A stretch of DNA of 64,000 bases, from positions 496,001 to 560,000 of the forward strand of contig JADKGC010000002.1 of the NCBI GenBank assembly GCA_016717205.1, given 5' to 3'. Below, piece after piece: positions 46,158-54,991 of this stretch. The position numbers and the translations under genes were made by a program. Below the pieces are notes generated by a model. It was not told where the DNA came from. It worked only from the letters and a program-made list of their open reading frames with translations, and ran no database searches. The DNA is from Candidatus Flexifilum breve. Its GTDB lineage: Bacteria > Chloroflexota > Anaerolineae > Aggregatilineales > Phototrophicaceae. Numbering within the stretch: the first letter of the stretch is position 1; every line of letters starts with the position of its first letter.

Positions 46158-46676
46158 ATGGAAACCGAAAAGATCACGGACGGCAAAGTCGTCACGTTGA
46201 GCTATGTTCTGACGGCGGACGGCGAAGAAGTTGCGCGTACCGAAGACGGCGATCCTCTTGAATATCTGCACGGCGCGGAAGACATTCTCCCGGGCCTCGA
46301 ATCGGCGCTGGAAGGCAAGACGGTTGGCGATAAATTTGCGGTGACGCTCGCCCCGGAAGATGCCTACGGCGACTATGACGAAGACGACATCGAAGAAGTG
46401 AGCAAGAGCGACATCCCCAATGTGGAAGAGCTCGAACTCGGCATGATGGTCGAAGTGGAAGATGAAGACGGCTACCAGTACATGGCGTATGTCGCGGAAA
46501 TCGACGACGACGTGGTGGTGCTCGACTTCAATCACCCGCTGGCCGGCAAGACCCTTACCTACGAAGGCGCGATCATCGCGGTGCGGCAGGCGACCGAGGA
46601 AGAACTCGATCACGGTCACGCGCATGGCGAATGGAACGGCTTCGAGTACGAGGACGAAGGCGAAGACGAGGAATAA
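46158..46676 (+). CDS. slyD: FKBP-type peptidyl-prolyl isomerase, SlyD family
   Basis: 172 residues, acidic. FKBP core with TLSYVLTADGEEV, YLHGAEDILPGLESALEGKTVGDKF (start) and the IF chaperone insertion (PEDAYGDYDEDDIEEVSKSD), ending with VVVLDFNHPLAGKTLTYEG. Accelerates proline isomerisation and chaperones folding. The metal-binding His-rich tail of enterobacterial SlyD is reduced to DHGHAHGEW. GAAAGGA precedes the ATG; a terminator follows. Confidence 0.92.
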   Translation: METEKITDGKVVTLSYVLTADGEEVARTEDGDPLEYLHGAEDILPGLESALEGKTVGDKFAVTLAPEDAYGDYDEDDIEEVSKSDIPNVEELELGMMVEVEDEDGYQYMAYVAEIDDDVVVLDFNHPLAGKTLTYEGAIIAVRQATEEELDHGHAHGEWNGFEYEDEGEDEE

Positions 46677-46706
46677 TTCCCTCGTTTGACCTGCGGTGGA
46701 CTGACG

Positions 46707-46740
46707 AAAGACGGGTAGAAATGCTCCCGTCTTTTTATTT
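46707..46740 (+). terminator. Terminator of slyD
   Basis: AAAGACGGG / CCCGTCTTT stem with an 11-base loop followed by TTTTTATTT, 30 bases past the slyD stop. Confidence 0.85.
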
Positions 46741-46784
46741 GCCTGTTCCCCGCGTAAGATTTGCCCCCGGCCAATTCTAAACGC

Positions 46785-47085
46785 TCTTCGTAGGGACGCA
46801 CTTCATTGCGTCCGCGCGTCCCACCCCACCCTCGGCCCCTCCCCTCTCCCCGCTTGCGTGGGAGAGGGGTTGGAGGTGAGGGGTAATCCGTATCGTTTTC
46901 TTAAACTGCATCATTGCGTCCGTTGCAGCCGACCCCACGCCTCCGAATTCGGGGAGGGGAGCCAACACCACCCGCTAAACCCGATTGGTTTTCGTAGGGA
47001 CGCGCAACGGCGCGTCCGTGATGCCTGCTCCCAGCGGACGGACGCCTCGTTGGGCGTCCCTACAAAATTCGCCCCCGCCACCTCT
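46785..47085. repeat. Cluster of GGGACG hairpins and an EcoRI-type palindrome
   Basis: GGGACGCACTTCATTGCGTC at about 46794, CCTCTCCCCGCTTGCGTGGG at about 46843, CCTCCGAATTCGGGGAGGGG at about 46941, then GAGCCAACACCA and twin hairpins GGGACGCGCAACGGCGCGTC and GGACGCCTCGTTGGGCGTCC at 46998-47063. No gene. Confidence 0.75.
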
Positions 47086-47171
47086 TATGCAAACCCATTT
47101 TTTAATAGTCATATGTACTATACTGAAGAAAAGTGTGATGTTTTTTTCTTGTCTAAAGGAGTTATTCGGCG

Positions 47172-48812
47172 ATGCGAAAAGTTTCTCCTGTGACTGGACA
47201 GCCGGATTACCCCGGCGCAGGCTGGTTGATCACCAGCGGGTTTGCGACCGACGCGTATTTTCAGCGGTTTGGCGATTGGCACACCGGGCATGATCTGGCA
47301 CGCTCCCGTGAGGGCAACGAGCCGATCTATGCGATTGCGGACGGCAAGGTGATCTGGGCGGAAAACGCGGGGAACGGCGGCTTTGGCAATCTGGTCGTCG
47401 TGCAGCACAACGACAAGCTGTTCTCGCGTTACGCGCATCTCTCGCGCATCGATGTCGCCGCCAAGCAGGATGTCGCCGCCGGACAGCGAGTCGGCTTGCT
47501 CGGCACGACGGGCCGCTCGACCGCGCCGCATCTCCACTTTGATATCATGCGCATCAAAAACGCGCTCGACTGGCCGGGCAAGAACAAGCAGCGCGTGCTG
47601 GAAACCTATATCGATCCGAATTCGTGGTATCGCGAGGCCGAAGTCACCGTCTCCGTCGAGCCGACACTGACGCAGTGGGTGCGCGTCAACGCGCCCGCGA
47701 CGCTCAACGTGCGCGCCCGCGACTCCTCGACGGCGTCGATCATGTATCGCCTGCCGAACAACAGCATCATCGAGATCAAGGGCATCCGCATTGAGCGCGA
47801 CGGCATTGTGTGGCGCGAACTCGTCAGCGGCGGCTTTGTCGCCGAGATGTACACCGAACCCGTGCCTGCGCCTACCGATTTCGGCGTGGGCGTGCGCACG
47901 TTCATCGCACCCGGCGGCACGCCATCTCCGACTCCAGTCGCCACCCCCGCCGCTGAAGCGAGCACAGCCGCAGTTTCGGTCGCAGCTCAGGCTGCGCCGA
48001 GTCCCGTTGCCGCGCCGACCTTCACGATTGAGGGACGCGGCGTGCATGCCAGCGCAGGCGGATGGGCGCCCTCCGGCGAAGAGCTCAGCTATGTCCGCGC
48101 CAACGGCGTCAAGTCCGTGCTGATCGTGGCCTATGAGCCGGGACAGGCGCTGCTCGCCGTGACCGGCTTCCGCGATGCGGGCGTGACTGACTTCATCATC
48201 CGCGCGGCGACCCATGCGCCCGTGCACGCCAACCCCGACGACTTCGCCGCGGACACCCTCAGTCGGCTGCGCGAATACTACGCGGCGCTCGGCGGCAACC
48301 GTATGCTGATCGCCGTCCACAATGAGCCGAACATTGACCGCGAGGGCTTGGGCCGCGCGTGGCAAAATGGCGCGGAGTTCGGCAGCTGGTATACACGCGT
48401 GGCGCAGATCTACCGCGAACAGCTCCCCGGCGCGCTGATCGGCTTCCCGGCGCTCTCCCCCGGCGGCGATGCGGACATCCCCGGCGTGGTCAAGCGCATT
48501 GACGAATGGAAGTTCGCGGCAGAGTGTGCCCCGGCCATCCGCGCCAGCGATTGGCTCGGCGTGCATGCCTATTTCGTCGGCGACGGCACAGATATCGACC
48601 TCAAGCCGGGCAAGTGGCGCGAACTGGCGGGCGGTCGTCCGGTGATCATCACCGAAGGCGGCCCGGCGGATAACATCGCGAATTCGGGCGCAAAGCTCAA
48701 TAACATCTACCGCCGCTGCTCCGATGTCGGCTTCCCGGTCATGGCGTGGCTGCTCAGCGGGGCGGGCGCATGGCACAGCGCCGACTGGACGAAGAACGGG
48801 GTGCGGATGTAA
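47172..48812 (+). CDS. M23 peptidase - SH3b - glycoside-hydrolase-like fusion protein
   Basis: 546 residues. M23 domain at about 15-150 with WHTGHDLA (H and D ligands), YAHLSRIDV and PHLHFDI. An SH3b domain follows at about 165-235 (LNVRARDSSTASIMYRLPNN), then an Ala/Pro linker, and at about 285-546 a TIM-barrel glycosidase-like domain with AVHNEPNID (acid/base Glu) and VIITEGGPA (nucleophile Glu), a clan GH-A pattern. It would cut both peptide and glycan bonds. No signal peptide is visible. AAAGGAG lies about ten bases before the ATG. The combination is unusual. Confidence 0.82.
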   Translation: MRKVSPVTGQPDYPGAGWLITSGFATDAYFQRFGDWHTGHDLARSREGNEPIYAIADGKVIWAENAGNGGFGNLVVVQHNDKLFSRYAHLSRIDVAAKQDVAAGQRVGLLGTTGRSTAPHLHFDIMRIKNALDWPGKNKQRVLETYIDPNSWYREAEVTVSVEPTLTQWVRVNAPATLNVRARDSSTASIMYRLPNNSIIEIKGIRIERDGIVWRELVSGGFVAEMYTEPVPAPTDFGVGVRTFIAPGGTPSPTPVATPAAEASTAAVSVAAQAAPSPVAAPTFTIEGRGVHASAGGWAPSGEELSYVRANGVKSVLIVAYEPGQALLAVTGFRDAGVTDFIIRAATHAPVHANPDDFAADTLSRLREYYAALGGNRMLIAVHNEPNIDREGLGRAWQNGAEFGSWYTRVAQIYREQLPGALIGFPALSPGGDADIPGVVKRIDEWKFAAECAPAIRASDWLGVHAYFVGDGTDIDLKPGKWRELAGGRPVIITEGGPADNIANSGAKLNNIYRRCSDVGFPVMAWLLSGAGAWHSADWTKNGVRM

Positions 48813-48829
48813 AAGCCGACCCCACCCCC

Positions 48830-48940
48830 GGCCTCTCCCCGAATTCAGGGAGGGGAGACAGACGGGGCGTTTGTGTAGGGACGCGCTTCTGCGCGTCCGT
48901 GGCCAGCGGACGGCCAGAAGGTCATCCCTCCACGTTCTTG
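48830..48940. repeat. EcoRI-type palindrome plus twin hairpin
   Basis: CTCTCCCCGAATTCAGGGAG at about 48834, then GGGACGCGCTTCTGCGCGTC and GGACGGCCAGAAGGTCATCC at 48874-48929. The twin hairpin matches 10583-10642 in reverse orientation. Confidence 0.75.
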
Positions 48941-49031
48941 TCCGAGGAGCAAAGTCAAATTGTGGTTGTCCCTCTCCCCCCGGAGAGGGACGGCTGGCGC
49001 CGCCAGCAGGGTGAGGTTTACCCTTAAACGC

Positions 49032-49059
49032 AAAGGGCGACCACATGGGTCGCCCTTTT
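49032..49059. terminator. Bidirectional terminator between convergent genes
   Basis: AAAGGGCGACC / GGTCGCCCTTT stem with a short loop and T or A runs on both sides, between the M23-glycosidase gene and the zinc-ribbon gene. Confidence 0.75.
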
Positions 49060-49090
49060 GCTCAGTTCGCTGATTATCCCTCAGCCGGGG

Positions 49091-49294
49091 TTACAACACC
49101 AGATTAGCGCCGGCCACCAGCAGCGCCACCGCGATCACCGCGTAGACGATATACAGCATCTCCGGCTGCAGCAGCGAAGTCGACTTCATCTCGGTCGCGC
49201 CGTCGTACGTCCAGCGGATGGGCGTATGGCATTCGTGGCACGTATCGTTGGTATTGGAGACAGTCGAGCTGCACACCGGGCATTGGTCAGTCAT
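49091..49294 (-). CDS. Small zinc-ribbon, tail-anchored membrane protein
   Basis: 67 residues. The N-terminal CPVC and CHEC pairs form a rubredoxin-like zinc ribbon (QCPVCSSTVSNTNDTCHECH), followed by a C-terminal membrane helix (MLYIVYAVIAVALLVAGANL). The zinc knuckle faces the cytosol by the positive-inside rule. No partner is evident. It borders the AT-rich islet that follows. Confidence 0.7.
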   Translation of the reverse strand: MTDQCPVCSSTVSNTNDTCHECHTPIRWTYDGATEMKSTSLLQPEMLYIVYAVIAVALLVAGANLVL

Positions 49295-49486
49295 GGTTGA
49301 TTCCTCATTCGCGAGCGCAAATTCTCGGTTGGCACGCCTTTGTAGGTCAGCGCCACACCATGACCAGAATGATATGTGAATTAATTCACAAGTGCAAGAT
49401 GCAAATTGTGAAATCTGTCACAAGTTTCGAGGTGACAAAGAACATATGCTTGAGTTTGTAATTATTAAGAATCATTTATTACAAGA

Positions 49487-50143
49487 TTATTCTTGCCACG
49501 GATAGGGAAGTGTGTCTCGGCGTGTTGGATCTTTTCGGTATTCCGATAACTCATCTTTCGTGAAGGGATACCATTCATTATATGGATATCGACGAAAATA
49601 CTGTGCAATCTGTTCGCGGAAATGTTCATCGGCAACGGTATTGAGTCGACCCATTCTAAGAAGAGCGAGATTTTTCACCAAGAAATCAGTTCTTACAGTG
49701 ATTATTGTTTGAAACGTTGCCGCCATTCGCTTATCAAACCCGAAATCAGGATCCGCTGGCAAATAAAACCACTTCAAGTTCTCTCGGGATCCCCTAACGA
49801 TATATTTGGTCCACCAATCGTTGATTTTCTCTGGACTGCCATTAGCAGGGGGTCTGTCTTTTACAACGTCAAAGAATTCCCTGATTTGAAGAAACGCAAT
49901 GTATTTGTCTCGTGTAGTGTCGCAATCCTGTGTAATTACGATACCGTAAGTAGGCACTACCGAGGCCACAACCAATGACGGTAGATCACCACCAGAAAGA
50001 TTAATCCAGTTCTGGGGTTCTGCAATTAGCTTGTCATCACGCAACAAAGTAAGTGACTCAGGATCAGTCACTACGAATGGGAGCGATCTGAAGATATCGC
50101 CTTGCCGGATAGGTTCGGTAGAAGGAGGAACGTCGTAGATCAT
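49487..50143 (-). CDS. Uncharacterised islet protein with VITQDCDT motif
   Basis: 218 residues, lower GC than neighbours. Begins MIYDVPPSTEPIRQGDIFRS, with a central YGIVITQDCDTTRDKYI whose Asp-Cys-Asp resembles proteins found in accessory operons that read QSCDI or QTCDI, and an aromatic tail with RRYPYNEWYPFTKDEL. No established family was assigned. It is the last of three co-directional genes, 21 bases after the middle one. No signal peptide or membrane helix. Confidence 0.65.
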   Translation of the reverse strand: MIYDVPPSTEPIRQGDIFRSLPFVVTDPESLTLLRDDKLIAEPQNWINLSGGDLPSLVVASVVPTYGIVITQDCDTTRDKYIAFLQIREFFDVVKDRPPANGSPEKINDWWTKYIVRGSRENLKWFYLPADPDFGFDKRMAATFQTIITVRTDFLVKNLALLRMGRLNTVADEHFREQIAQYFRRYPYNEWYPFTKDELSEYRKDPTRRDTLPYPWQE

Positions 50144-50164
50144 CTATGTCAATGGTTTCTAGGT

Positions 50165-50599
50165 CTATTCCTCACCCATATCATAATATTTCAAATATTG
50201 TGCTTCCATTTCTAGCCCCTCATCAATTTCTGCCATCAATTTGTGATGAATTGCCATCTGACGATGTATAGCATCATTTACGGAAATGTAGTTTTCTACA
50301 CTCGCAACTGTCGCCTCAAGTGAAGAAAACAAGTTCTCAACATCAATAGGTTCTACATTGGCAGTTAGTTTGGCAAACGAACCTAAATGTGAAGCTGTTT
50401 CTTTTGCTGGAAGCCCAATAAAAAGCTTATAGAAATCGCTTGCAAGTATTCCGCTACTCGACAAAATCGACTCAAGTTTGCTAGCGAGAAATTCGCTAAA
50501 CAACCCGTGTGACACAAGCGCATCATTTTCTTCTAGCGAGGGGAAAATTGGCACAAAAACACTAGTTGTTGACGAAGTTGGTGAATTGATGTGCAACAT
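50165..50599 (-). CDS. Uncharacterised islet protein, middle gene
   Basis: 144 residues. A Ser/Thr-rich N-terminus (NSPTSSTTSVFVPIFPSL), then amphipathic helices (FSEFLASKLESILSSSG, LFSSLEATVASVENYISV) and an acidic tail. It starts three bases after the stop of the TIGR04255-like gene, so the two are tightly coupled. AT-rich codon use. No motif identified; it may bridge or regulate its neighbours. Confidence 0.6.
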   Translation of the reverse strand: MLHINSPTSSTTSVFVPIFPSLEENDALVSHGLFSEFLASKLESILSSSGILASDFYKLFIGLPAKETASHLGSFAKLTANVEPIDVENLFSSLEATVASVENYISVNDAIHRQMAIHHKLMAEIDEGLEMEAQYLKYYDMGEE

Positions 50600-50602
50600 T
50601 AG

Positions 50603-51424
50603 CTATTTTCCTTCAAACTGAGTTCGCAAAGTACCATCAATTAAAGAAAAATACCAGTCGTGCAAAACACGATGAGCCAGATTTAGCCATTCAGCAAACT
50701 TCGATTCATTATCTAGGCTAGGGACATTGGACTCATTGGCAGCAACTTCAAGCTGAAAAATAATCGCGTCGGTCTCTTCGGTTTCTGGTTTATACTTCCC
50801 TGTAGCAATCTGTAAAGTTCCCTTACCAATGTCTTCTCTAAGGTCAAAAGAAGAAATCATATTTAAGCCGCTTGGAGAATCCATTCCGGCTGCTACCCCG
50901 GGGATTGAAAGCGGATACCTTAGCGAAATATGGAGAGATTGTTCCAAAAATCGTAACACATCACCAGAATTATAGTTGAAGGATAGAGCATTCCGATATC
51001 TTAAGATAATAGCTTTAGGTTTCAGTGGATATTCGTAAGACGCTGTAATTTTCTCTCTAAGATAAAGCGCCTGGTCTCTAAAACTCGGCCATGTGTAGTC
51101 ATATGTTGAATTGACAGTTGCTACCCCCGGTCCCAACTGCAATATCGGCCAATCTTGGTCACTTTTCCTAAATTGATACCTAACGACATGAGGTAACATT
51201 TCGCTTGGAATACGTGCAGCATCTAGTGGTTTTCTAAAAGGGAACTTGTCCTTCACATGTTGATTAAATAGGCCTATAGCAATATCGAAATCAGGATCTA
51301 ACTTTAATCCAGTTTCTGGAGCATCTTCTAAATGCCATTGAATCTCAAGCCACGCTTCAACAAGCGAGTTTTTCACTAAATGAATATCTTCCTCAAAGTG
51401 GAATTGAAGCGGAGAGTCATTCAT
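50603..51424 (-). CDS. TIGR04255-like protein, first gene of AT-rich islet
   Basis: About 273 residues from the ATG at 51424 (MNDSPLQFHFEEDIHLVKNS), with GGGAAG about ten bases upstream; an ATG at 51538 would add 38 residues but has no ribosome site. LVEAWLEIQWHLE, RYQFRKSDQDWPILQLGPGVATVN and YTWPSFRDQALYLREKI follow the TIGR04255 plan (the VEA.FEI start and the QLGPG.L.VN..Y.W centre). That family is of unknown function and is scattered in accessory DNA. First gene of the three-gene cassette. Confidence 0.7.
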   Translation of the reverse strand: MNDSPLQFHFEEDIHLVKNSLVEAWLEIQWHLEDAPETGLKLDPDFDIAIGLFNQHVKDKFPFRKPLDAARIPSEMLPHVVRYQFRKSDQDWPILQLGPGVATVNSTYDYTWPSFRDQALYLREKITASYEYPLKPKAIILRYRNALSFNYNSGDVLRFLEQSLHISLRYPLSIPGVAAGMDSPSGLNMISSFDLREDIGKGTLQIATGKYKPETEETDAIIFQLEVAANESNVPSLDNESKFAEWLNLAHRVLHDWYFSLIDGTLRTQFEGK

Positions 51425-51612
51425 AGTTCTGTACTTCCCACCCACAGGAACTGTGTCACAGTAATATCCAACAGGTAATCCCACAACCAAATCTAGTAGA
51501 TCTTGATGAGGTTCATATAGTAGCAGAAAACGGCACATTTGAGCAATTTATAGCGTCAAAACTTGTTTCAGGGCATATGATGGAACTAAAAGTCGTTGAC
51601 GAATATCCTCTT

Positions 51613-52005
51613 TTACATCTCACGCAGATTCAACAATCCCGCCTCAGTGTGGCGGAAGCCGCAGCGCTGATAAAACACGGCGAGGTGCGGCTCGTGATCG
51701 ACGTGCACCCACTCGATCCCGTGTGGGCGCGCCGCCTCAACCGCCACGCGCACGAGTTCTGCGCCGATCCCCCGCCGCTGATAGTCGGGATGCGTGGTCG
51801 TATCGAGCAGAAAGGCGTGGACTCCGCCATCCCACGCCAGATTCACAAAGCCGACCAAGCGCGCGCCATCGTAGGCACACACATAGAGCAAACTGTGCCG
51901 TAACTGCGCCGCAAAATCGCGCTCTTGATGCCCGTCCCACGCTGCCCCGAACAACTCGTTCAGGGCAGCATTAGTGATCGGCGGGTAGAGGCGATAGTCG
52001 ATCAT
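51613..52005 (-). CDS. GNAT acetyltransferase
   Basis: 130 residues. LVGFVNLAWDGGVHAFLLDTT then HPDYQRRGIGAELVRVAVEAA is the acetyl-CoA binding signature, with AVFYQRCGFRHTEAGL at the end. Small-molecule acetyltransferase, substrate unknown. High GC, so it marks the return from the AT-rich islet to the native genome. No strong ribosome site before the ATG. Confidence 0.82.
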   Translation of the reverse strand: MIDYRLYPPITNAALNELFGAAWDGHQERDFAAQLRHSLLYVCAYDGARLVGFVNLAWDGGVHAFLLDTTTHPDYQRRGIGAELVRVAVEAARPHGIEWVHVDHEPHLAVFYQRCGFRHTEAGLLNLREM

Positions 52006-52050
52006 GATTGATCTTGTAGGGGCAGACCTGCGTGTCTGCCCGAGGCTAGC

Positions 52051-54705
52051 TTACTCATAGCGCAGCACGTTGGCGACGCGCTCCTGCACGGCGACGCGCG
52101 CGCTCAGGAACGTCGACACCCACGCAATGAGCACCGACGCGCCGATCAGCGCGAGGGCGGCGGGCACGGCGTCGCGCGGGATGGGGATCGCATCGCCTTG
52201 ACCGAGCGCCGTCATGATCGCCACGCCGAGCGCGCTCACGCCAATGCCGAGCACCCCGCCGAGCAAGCCGACGAGCGTGTTTTCCAGCAGCATGACCCAC
52301 AGCACGCGCCGCCCCTTCAGGCCGACCGCCTTGAGGATGCCGATCTGCTGCCGCCGTTCGAGCGTCGCCAGCGACACGGTGTTCGCCATCGAGACCGCCG
52401 CCGCCAGCAGCGAGAGCAGGCCAACAATCGTCGGAATGGCGCTGAACTGGTTGATCAGGCGGGTGAGCAGGCTGTCGATGAAGCTGATGTCGAGCGCGAA
52501 CACAAACGGGATTTCCGAGAAGGCCAGCAGCACTTCGTTCAGTTCGGCATCCGGCACTTGCAGCACGTTGAGCGTGAAGCCGGAGTCACCGCTCATCGAC
52601 CCCGGCGGCACGTACGCCGTGCCGACCTGCGTCAGGCCGCCGCTGTTCGCGACGATGCCGATCACCGTGAAAGTTACCTCCGCCGTGCCGCGCACCCGCA
52701 GCACAATCTCCGAGCCGACCTGTACGGAGTTCTCCACGCCAAAGCCGAGCGCCTCCGACACGACGATCACGCGCTGACCGCGGTCGTCCGGCGTCAGGTC
52801 ACGCCCGGCAAGCATTGTCCCGCTCGACAGGTTGGGGTTATCGCTCTCGCGCGCCTGCACGGGAATCGAGCGAAAGGCGCGCTGCATGCGACGCGGCGCA
52901 TCGTCGGAGAACGGGAATTCGACCTGCGGTTCGACGCCGTCCACGCGCACAATCTCGGCGGTGTACTGCATCAGCCGCGTGTTGTACACGCCCTCAAAGC
53001 GATCCACGACATTGCCGACCACGCTCTGTCCGAAGGCGGGCGAGACGAGGCCGACCAAGGGGAACACGAGCACGTTGCCGCCGAACGTCTGCGTTAGCTG
53101 GAACTGCAAAATCTCGCGGGTGCCCACGCCAACAAATGTGATGCTGCTCAAGGCGAACATGCCCGCGCTGAGCGCCAGCAGCGTGGTCGCCGTGCGGATG
53201 CGGCGCGCCGATAAGTTGCGCAGCGCCAGCCGCAGATCGACATTGCCGAACGAAGGCAGCTTGCCGACCAGCCACACGATCACCCACAGAATGCCGACCA
53301 GAATGCCGAGGATCACCAGCGTGAGCGCCACGCCGATCACGCCCGCAATCGGGAAGCCGATGATCTGCCCGGCCATCAGGCCGATGACCAGCACGACCGC
53401 CAGCAGCGCGATCAGCGCGTGCAGGATGCTCGTGCCGGGGATATGCGTCTCATTCGGGCGCAGGATGATTGCCGGGCGGACGCGGTTGGCGGTGAGGATC
53501 GGCAGCACGCCGAACACCAGCGTCACCACCATGCCGAGGCTCAACCCGTACCAGATCGCGTCCGGGTAGACGCGCCACGTCAGCCGCTGCTGCAAGAAGG
53601 CTTCGCCGTACTGATTGACAACGCCGCTCAAGAGCACGCCCATCACCGTCCCGGCGAGGCTGCCCATGACGCCGAGGAGGAACGCCTCGGCGAAGAACAT
53701 CGCGGCGACCTGCCGCCCCTTGAGGCCAAACGTCTTGAGCGCGGCGATCTCGTTGGTGCGCCGCCCGACCATCGCCAGCATCGTGTTGATGATGCCCACG
53801 CCGCCGATCAACAGCGCGCCTAGGCCCATGATCACGATGAAGCGCCCGATATAGTCACCGATTTCGCCGAATTCTTCGATCAGTTCGGTGACGGTTGTTG
53901 TTTCGAGCTGGAAGCTGCGGCTGGACGGGACGTCCTCACGGAGTTGATCCAGCATCGCTTCGATGTCCGTGCCCGGCGGAAAGACGAGGCTCAGCACGTT
54001 GGGTGAGGTCGGCGCTTGCACGGTCGCCGACTTGTCGATGTGCAGGTAGGCGAAGCCGAAGAACGCGGCGAACAGATCGCGGATGCCCGCTTCCGTTTCG
54101 GCGGGGACGATGCCCGTCACCGTGAACAGTTCTTCGGTGTTGCTCACGCGCACCGTATCGCCCACACCGACGCCCTGCTGCGTGGCTAAATTCTCGCTGA
54201 TGACCACGCTGTTCGCATCGGGGAACAGGTCGCGCAGGGGGACGCCCGCCGGTTCCAGCGCGTTGATGTCGCCCGTGGGCGGGAAGGTCTCCGGGTCGAT
54301 CAGCAGCGTGCTGATCAACTGCGGTCGCCCCACGGTCACCGCATCGACGGCGGTCACCTGCAAGCCGAAGCTGCGCGTGTAAAAGCTGAGCTGCGCATCA
54401 TTCGCCGCCGCCCAGTCAGTGTACGCGGCGACTTCGCTGCTGGCGAAGACGGCGCCTTCCTGTTCACTGGGGTCGAAGAAGGCGAACGCCGCGTTGCCCG
54501 GCGGCGCGTAGGTCAGCAGAATGTCGCCGTGAATGCTGGAACGCGCGTTGTCGATCAGCGAATCGCCGATGGCGAGGCCGAGCGAACGGAGCGCGACGAC
54601 GGTCGCCACCCCGGCGGCGATGCAAAAGACCGCGAAGATCGTCCAGCGAGCGCTGCGGCGCAGATTGCGTGCGGCATAGCGCAGATAAAACCACAGTCGA
54701 GCCAT
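52051..54705 (-). CDS. FtsX/MacB-type ABC transporter permease, double-FtsX
   Basis: 884 residues with AAGGAAC before the ATG. N-terminal helix RWTIFAVFCIAAGVATVVAL, a MacB-PCD-like extracytoplasmic domain, a first FtsX domain (IMGLGALLIGGVGIINTMLA, RTNEIAALKTFGLKGRQV), central helices, a second extracytoplasmic domain, and a second FtsX domain (SLLAAAVSMANTVSLATLER, IGILKAVGLKGRRVLWVM). Such permeases export lipoproteins, peptides or drugs with a LolD-like ATPase, but no ATPase gene is adjacent. The gene stands alone, preceded by hairpin repeats. Confidence 0.88.
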   Translation of the reverse strand: MARLWFYLRYAARNLRRSARWTIFAVFCIAAGVATVVALRSLGLAIGDSLIDNARSSIHGDILLTYAPPGNAAFAFFDPSEQEGAVFASSEVAAYTDWAAANDAQLSFYTRSFGLQVTAVDAVTVGRPQLISTLLIDPETFPPTGDINALEPAGVPLRDLFPDANSVVISENLATQQGVGVGDTVRVSNTEELFTVTGIVPAETEAGIRDLFAAFFGFAYLHIDKSATVQAPTSPNVLSLVFPPGTDIEAMLDQLREDVPSSRSFQLETTTVTELIEEFGEIGDYIGRFIVIMGLGALLIGGVGIINTMLAMVGRRTNEIAALKTFGLKGRQVAAMFFAEAFLLGVMGSLAGTVMGVLLSGVVNQYGEAFLQQRLTWRVYPDAIWYGLSLGMVVTLVFGVLPILTANRVRPAIILRPNETHIPGTSILHALIALLAVVLVIGLMAGQIIGFPIAGVIGVALTLVILGILVGILWVIVWLVGKLPSFGNVDLRLALRNLSARRIRTATTLLALSAGMFALSSITFVGVGTREILQFQLTQTFGGNVLVFPLVGLVSPAFGQSVVGNVVDRFEGVYNTRLMQYTAEIVRVDGVEPQVEFPFSDDAPRRMQRAFRSIPVQARESDNPNLSSGTMLAGRDLTPDDRGQRVIVVSEALGFGVENSVQVGSEIVLRVRGTAEVTFTVIGIVANSGGLTQVGTAYVPPGSMSGDSGFTLNVLQVPDAELNEVLLAFSEIPFVFALDISFIDSLLTRLINQFSAIPTIVGLLSLLAAAVSMANTVSLATLERRQQIGILKAVGLKGRRVLWVMLLENTLVGLLGGVLGIGVSALGVAIMTALGQGDAIPIPRDAVPAALALIGASVLIAWVSTFLSARVAVQERVANVLRYE

Positions 54706-54739
54706 AGAAGTTCCTTTTTTGAGACTGTTTTATACACCG

Positions 54740-54850
54740 CCGGAGGCTCAAAGTTCTCCGGCCATTGAACTAAGCCTGCTGAAGCAGGCTGGGCAGCCCT
54801 CTTTAGAAGGCTTACTTCAGCATAGCCCGACCCTTTGAGGGTCGGGTGAG
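54740..54850. repeat. Triple hairpin repeat upstream of the FtsX-type gene
   Basis: Three palindromes in a row: CCGGAGGCTC...CTCCGG (about 54740-54761), AGCCTGCTGAAGCAGGCT (54773-54790) and CCCGACCCTTTGAGGGTCGG (about 54826). A family distinct from the GGGACG hairpins. No gene. Confidence 0.65.
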
Positions 54851-54943
54851 ATTTGCCGATATGTTTCCCGTGTGCCAGCGTTCACTCGGTGGGTGAGCGC
54901 CACATTCCTCAATACGCACAGACCCTACGATTCGTTCCGGCGG

Positions 54944-54952
54944 TGCTATAAT
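54944..54952 (+). promoter_or_regulatory. Extended -10 promoter of the cyclase pair
   Basis: TGCTATAAT with TATAAT at 54947-54952 and the TG extension; the -35 position is non-consensus, as is usual for extended -10 promoters. About 40 bases before the ATG at 54992. Confidence 0.6.
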
Positions 54953-54991
54953 ACCGTTACTGTCAGGGAAGGCAATTGAGGCGGGCGACTG

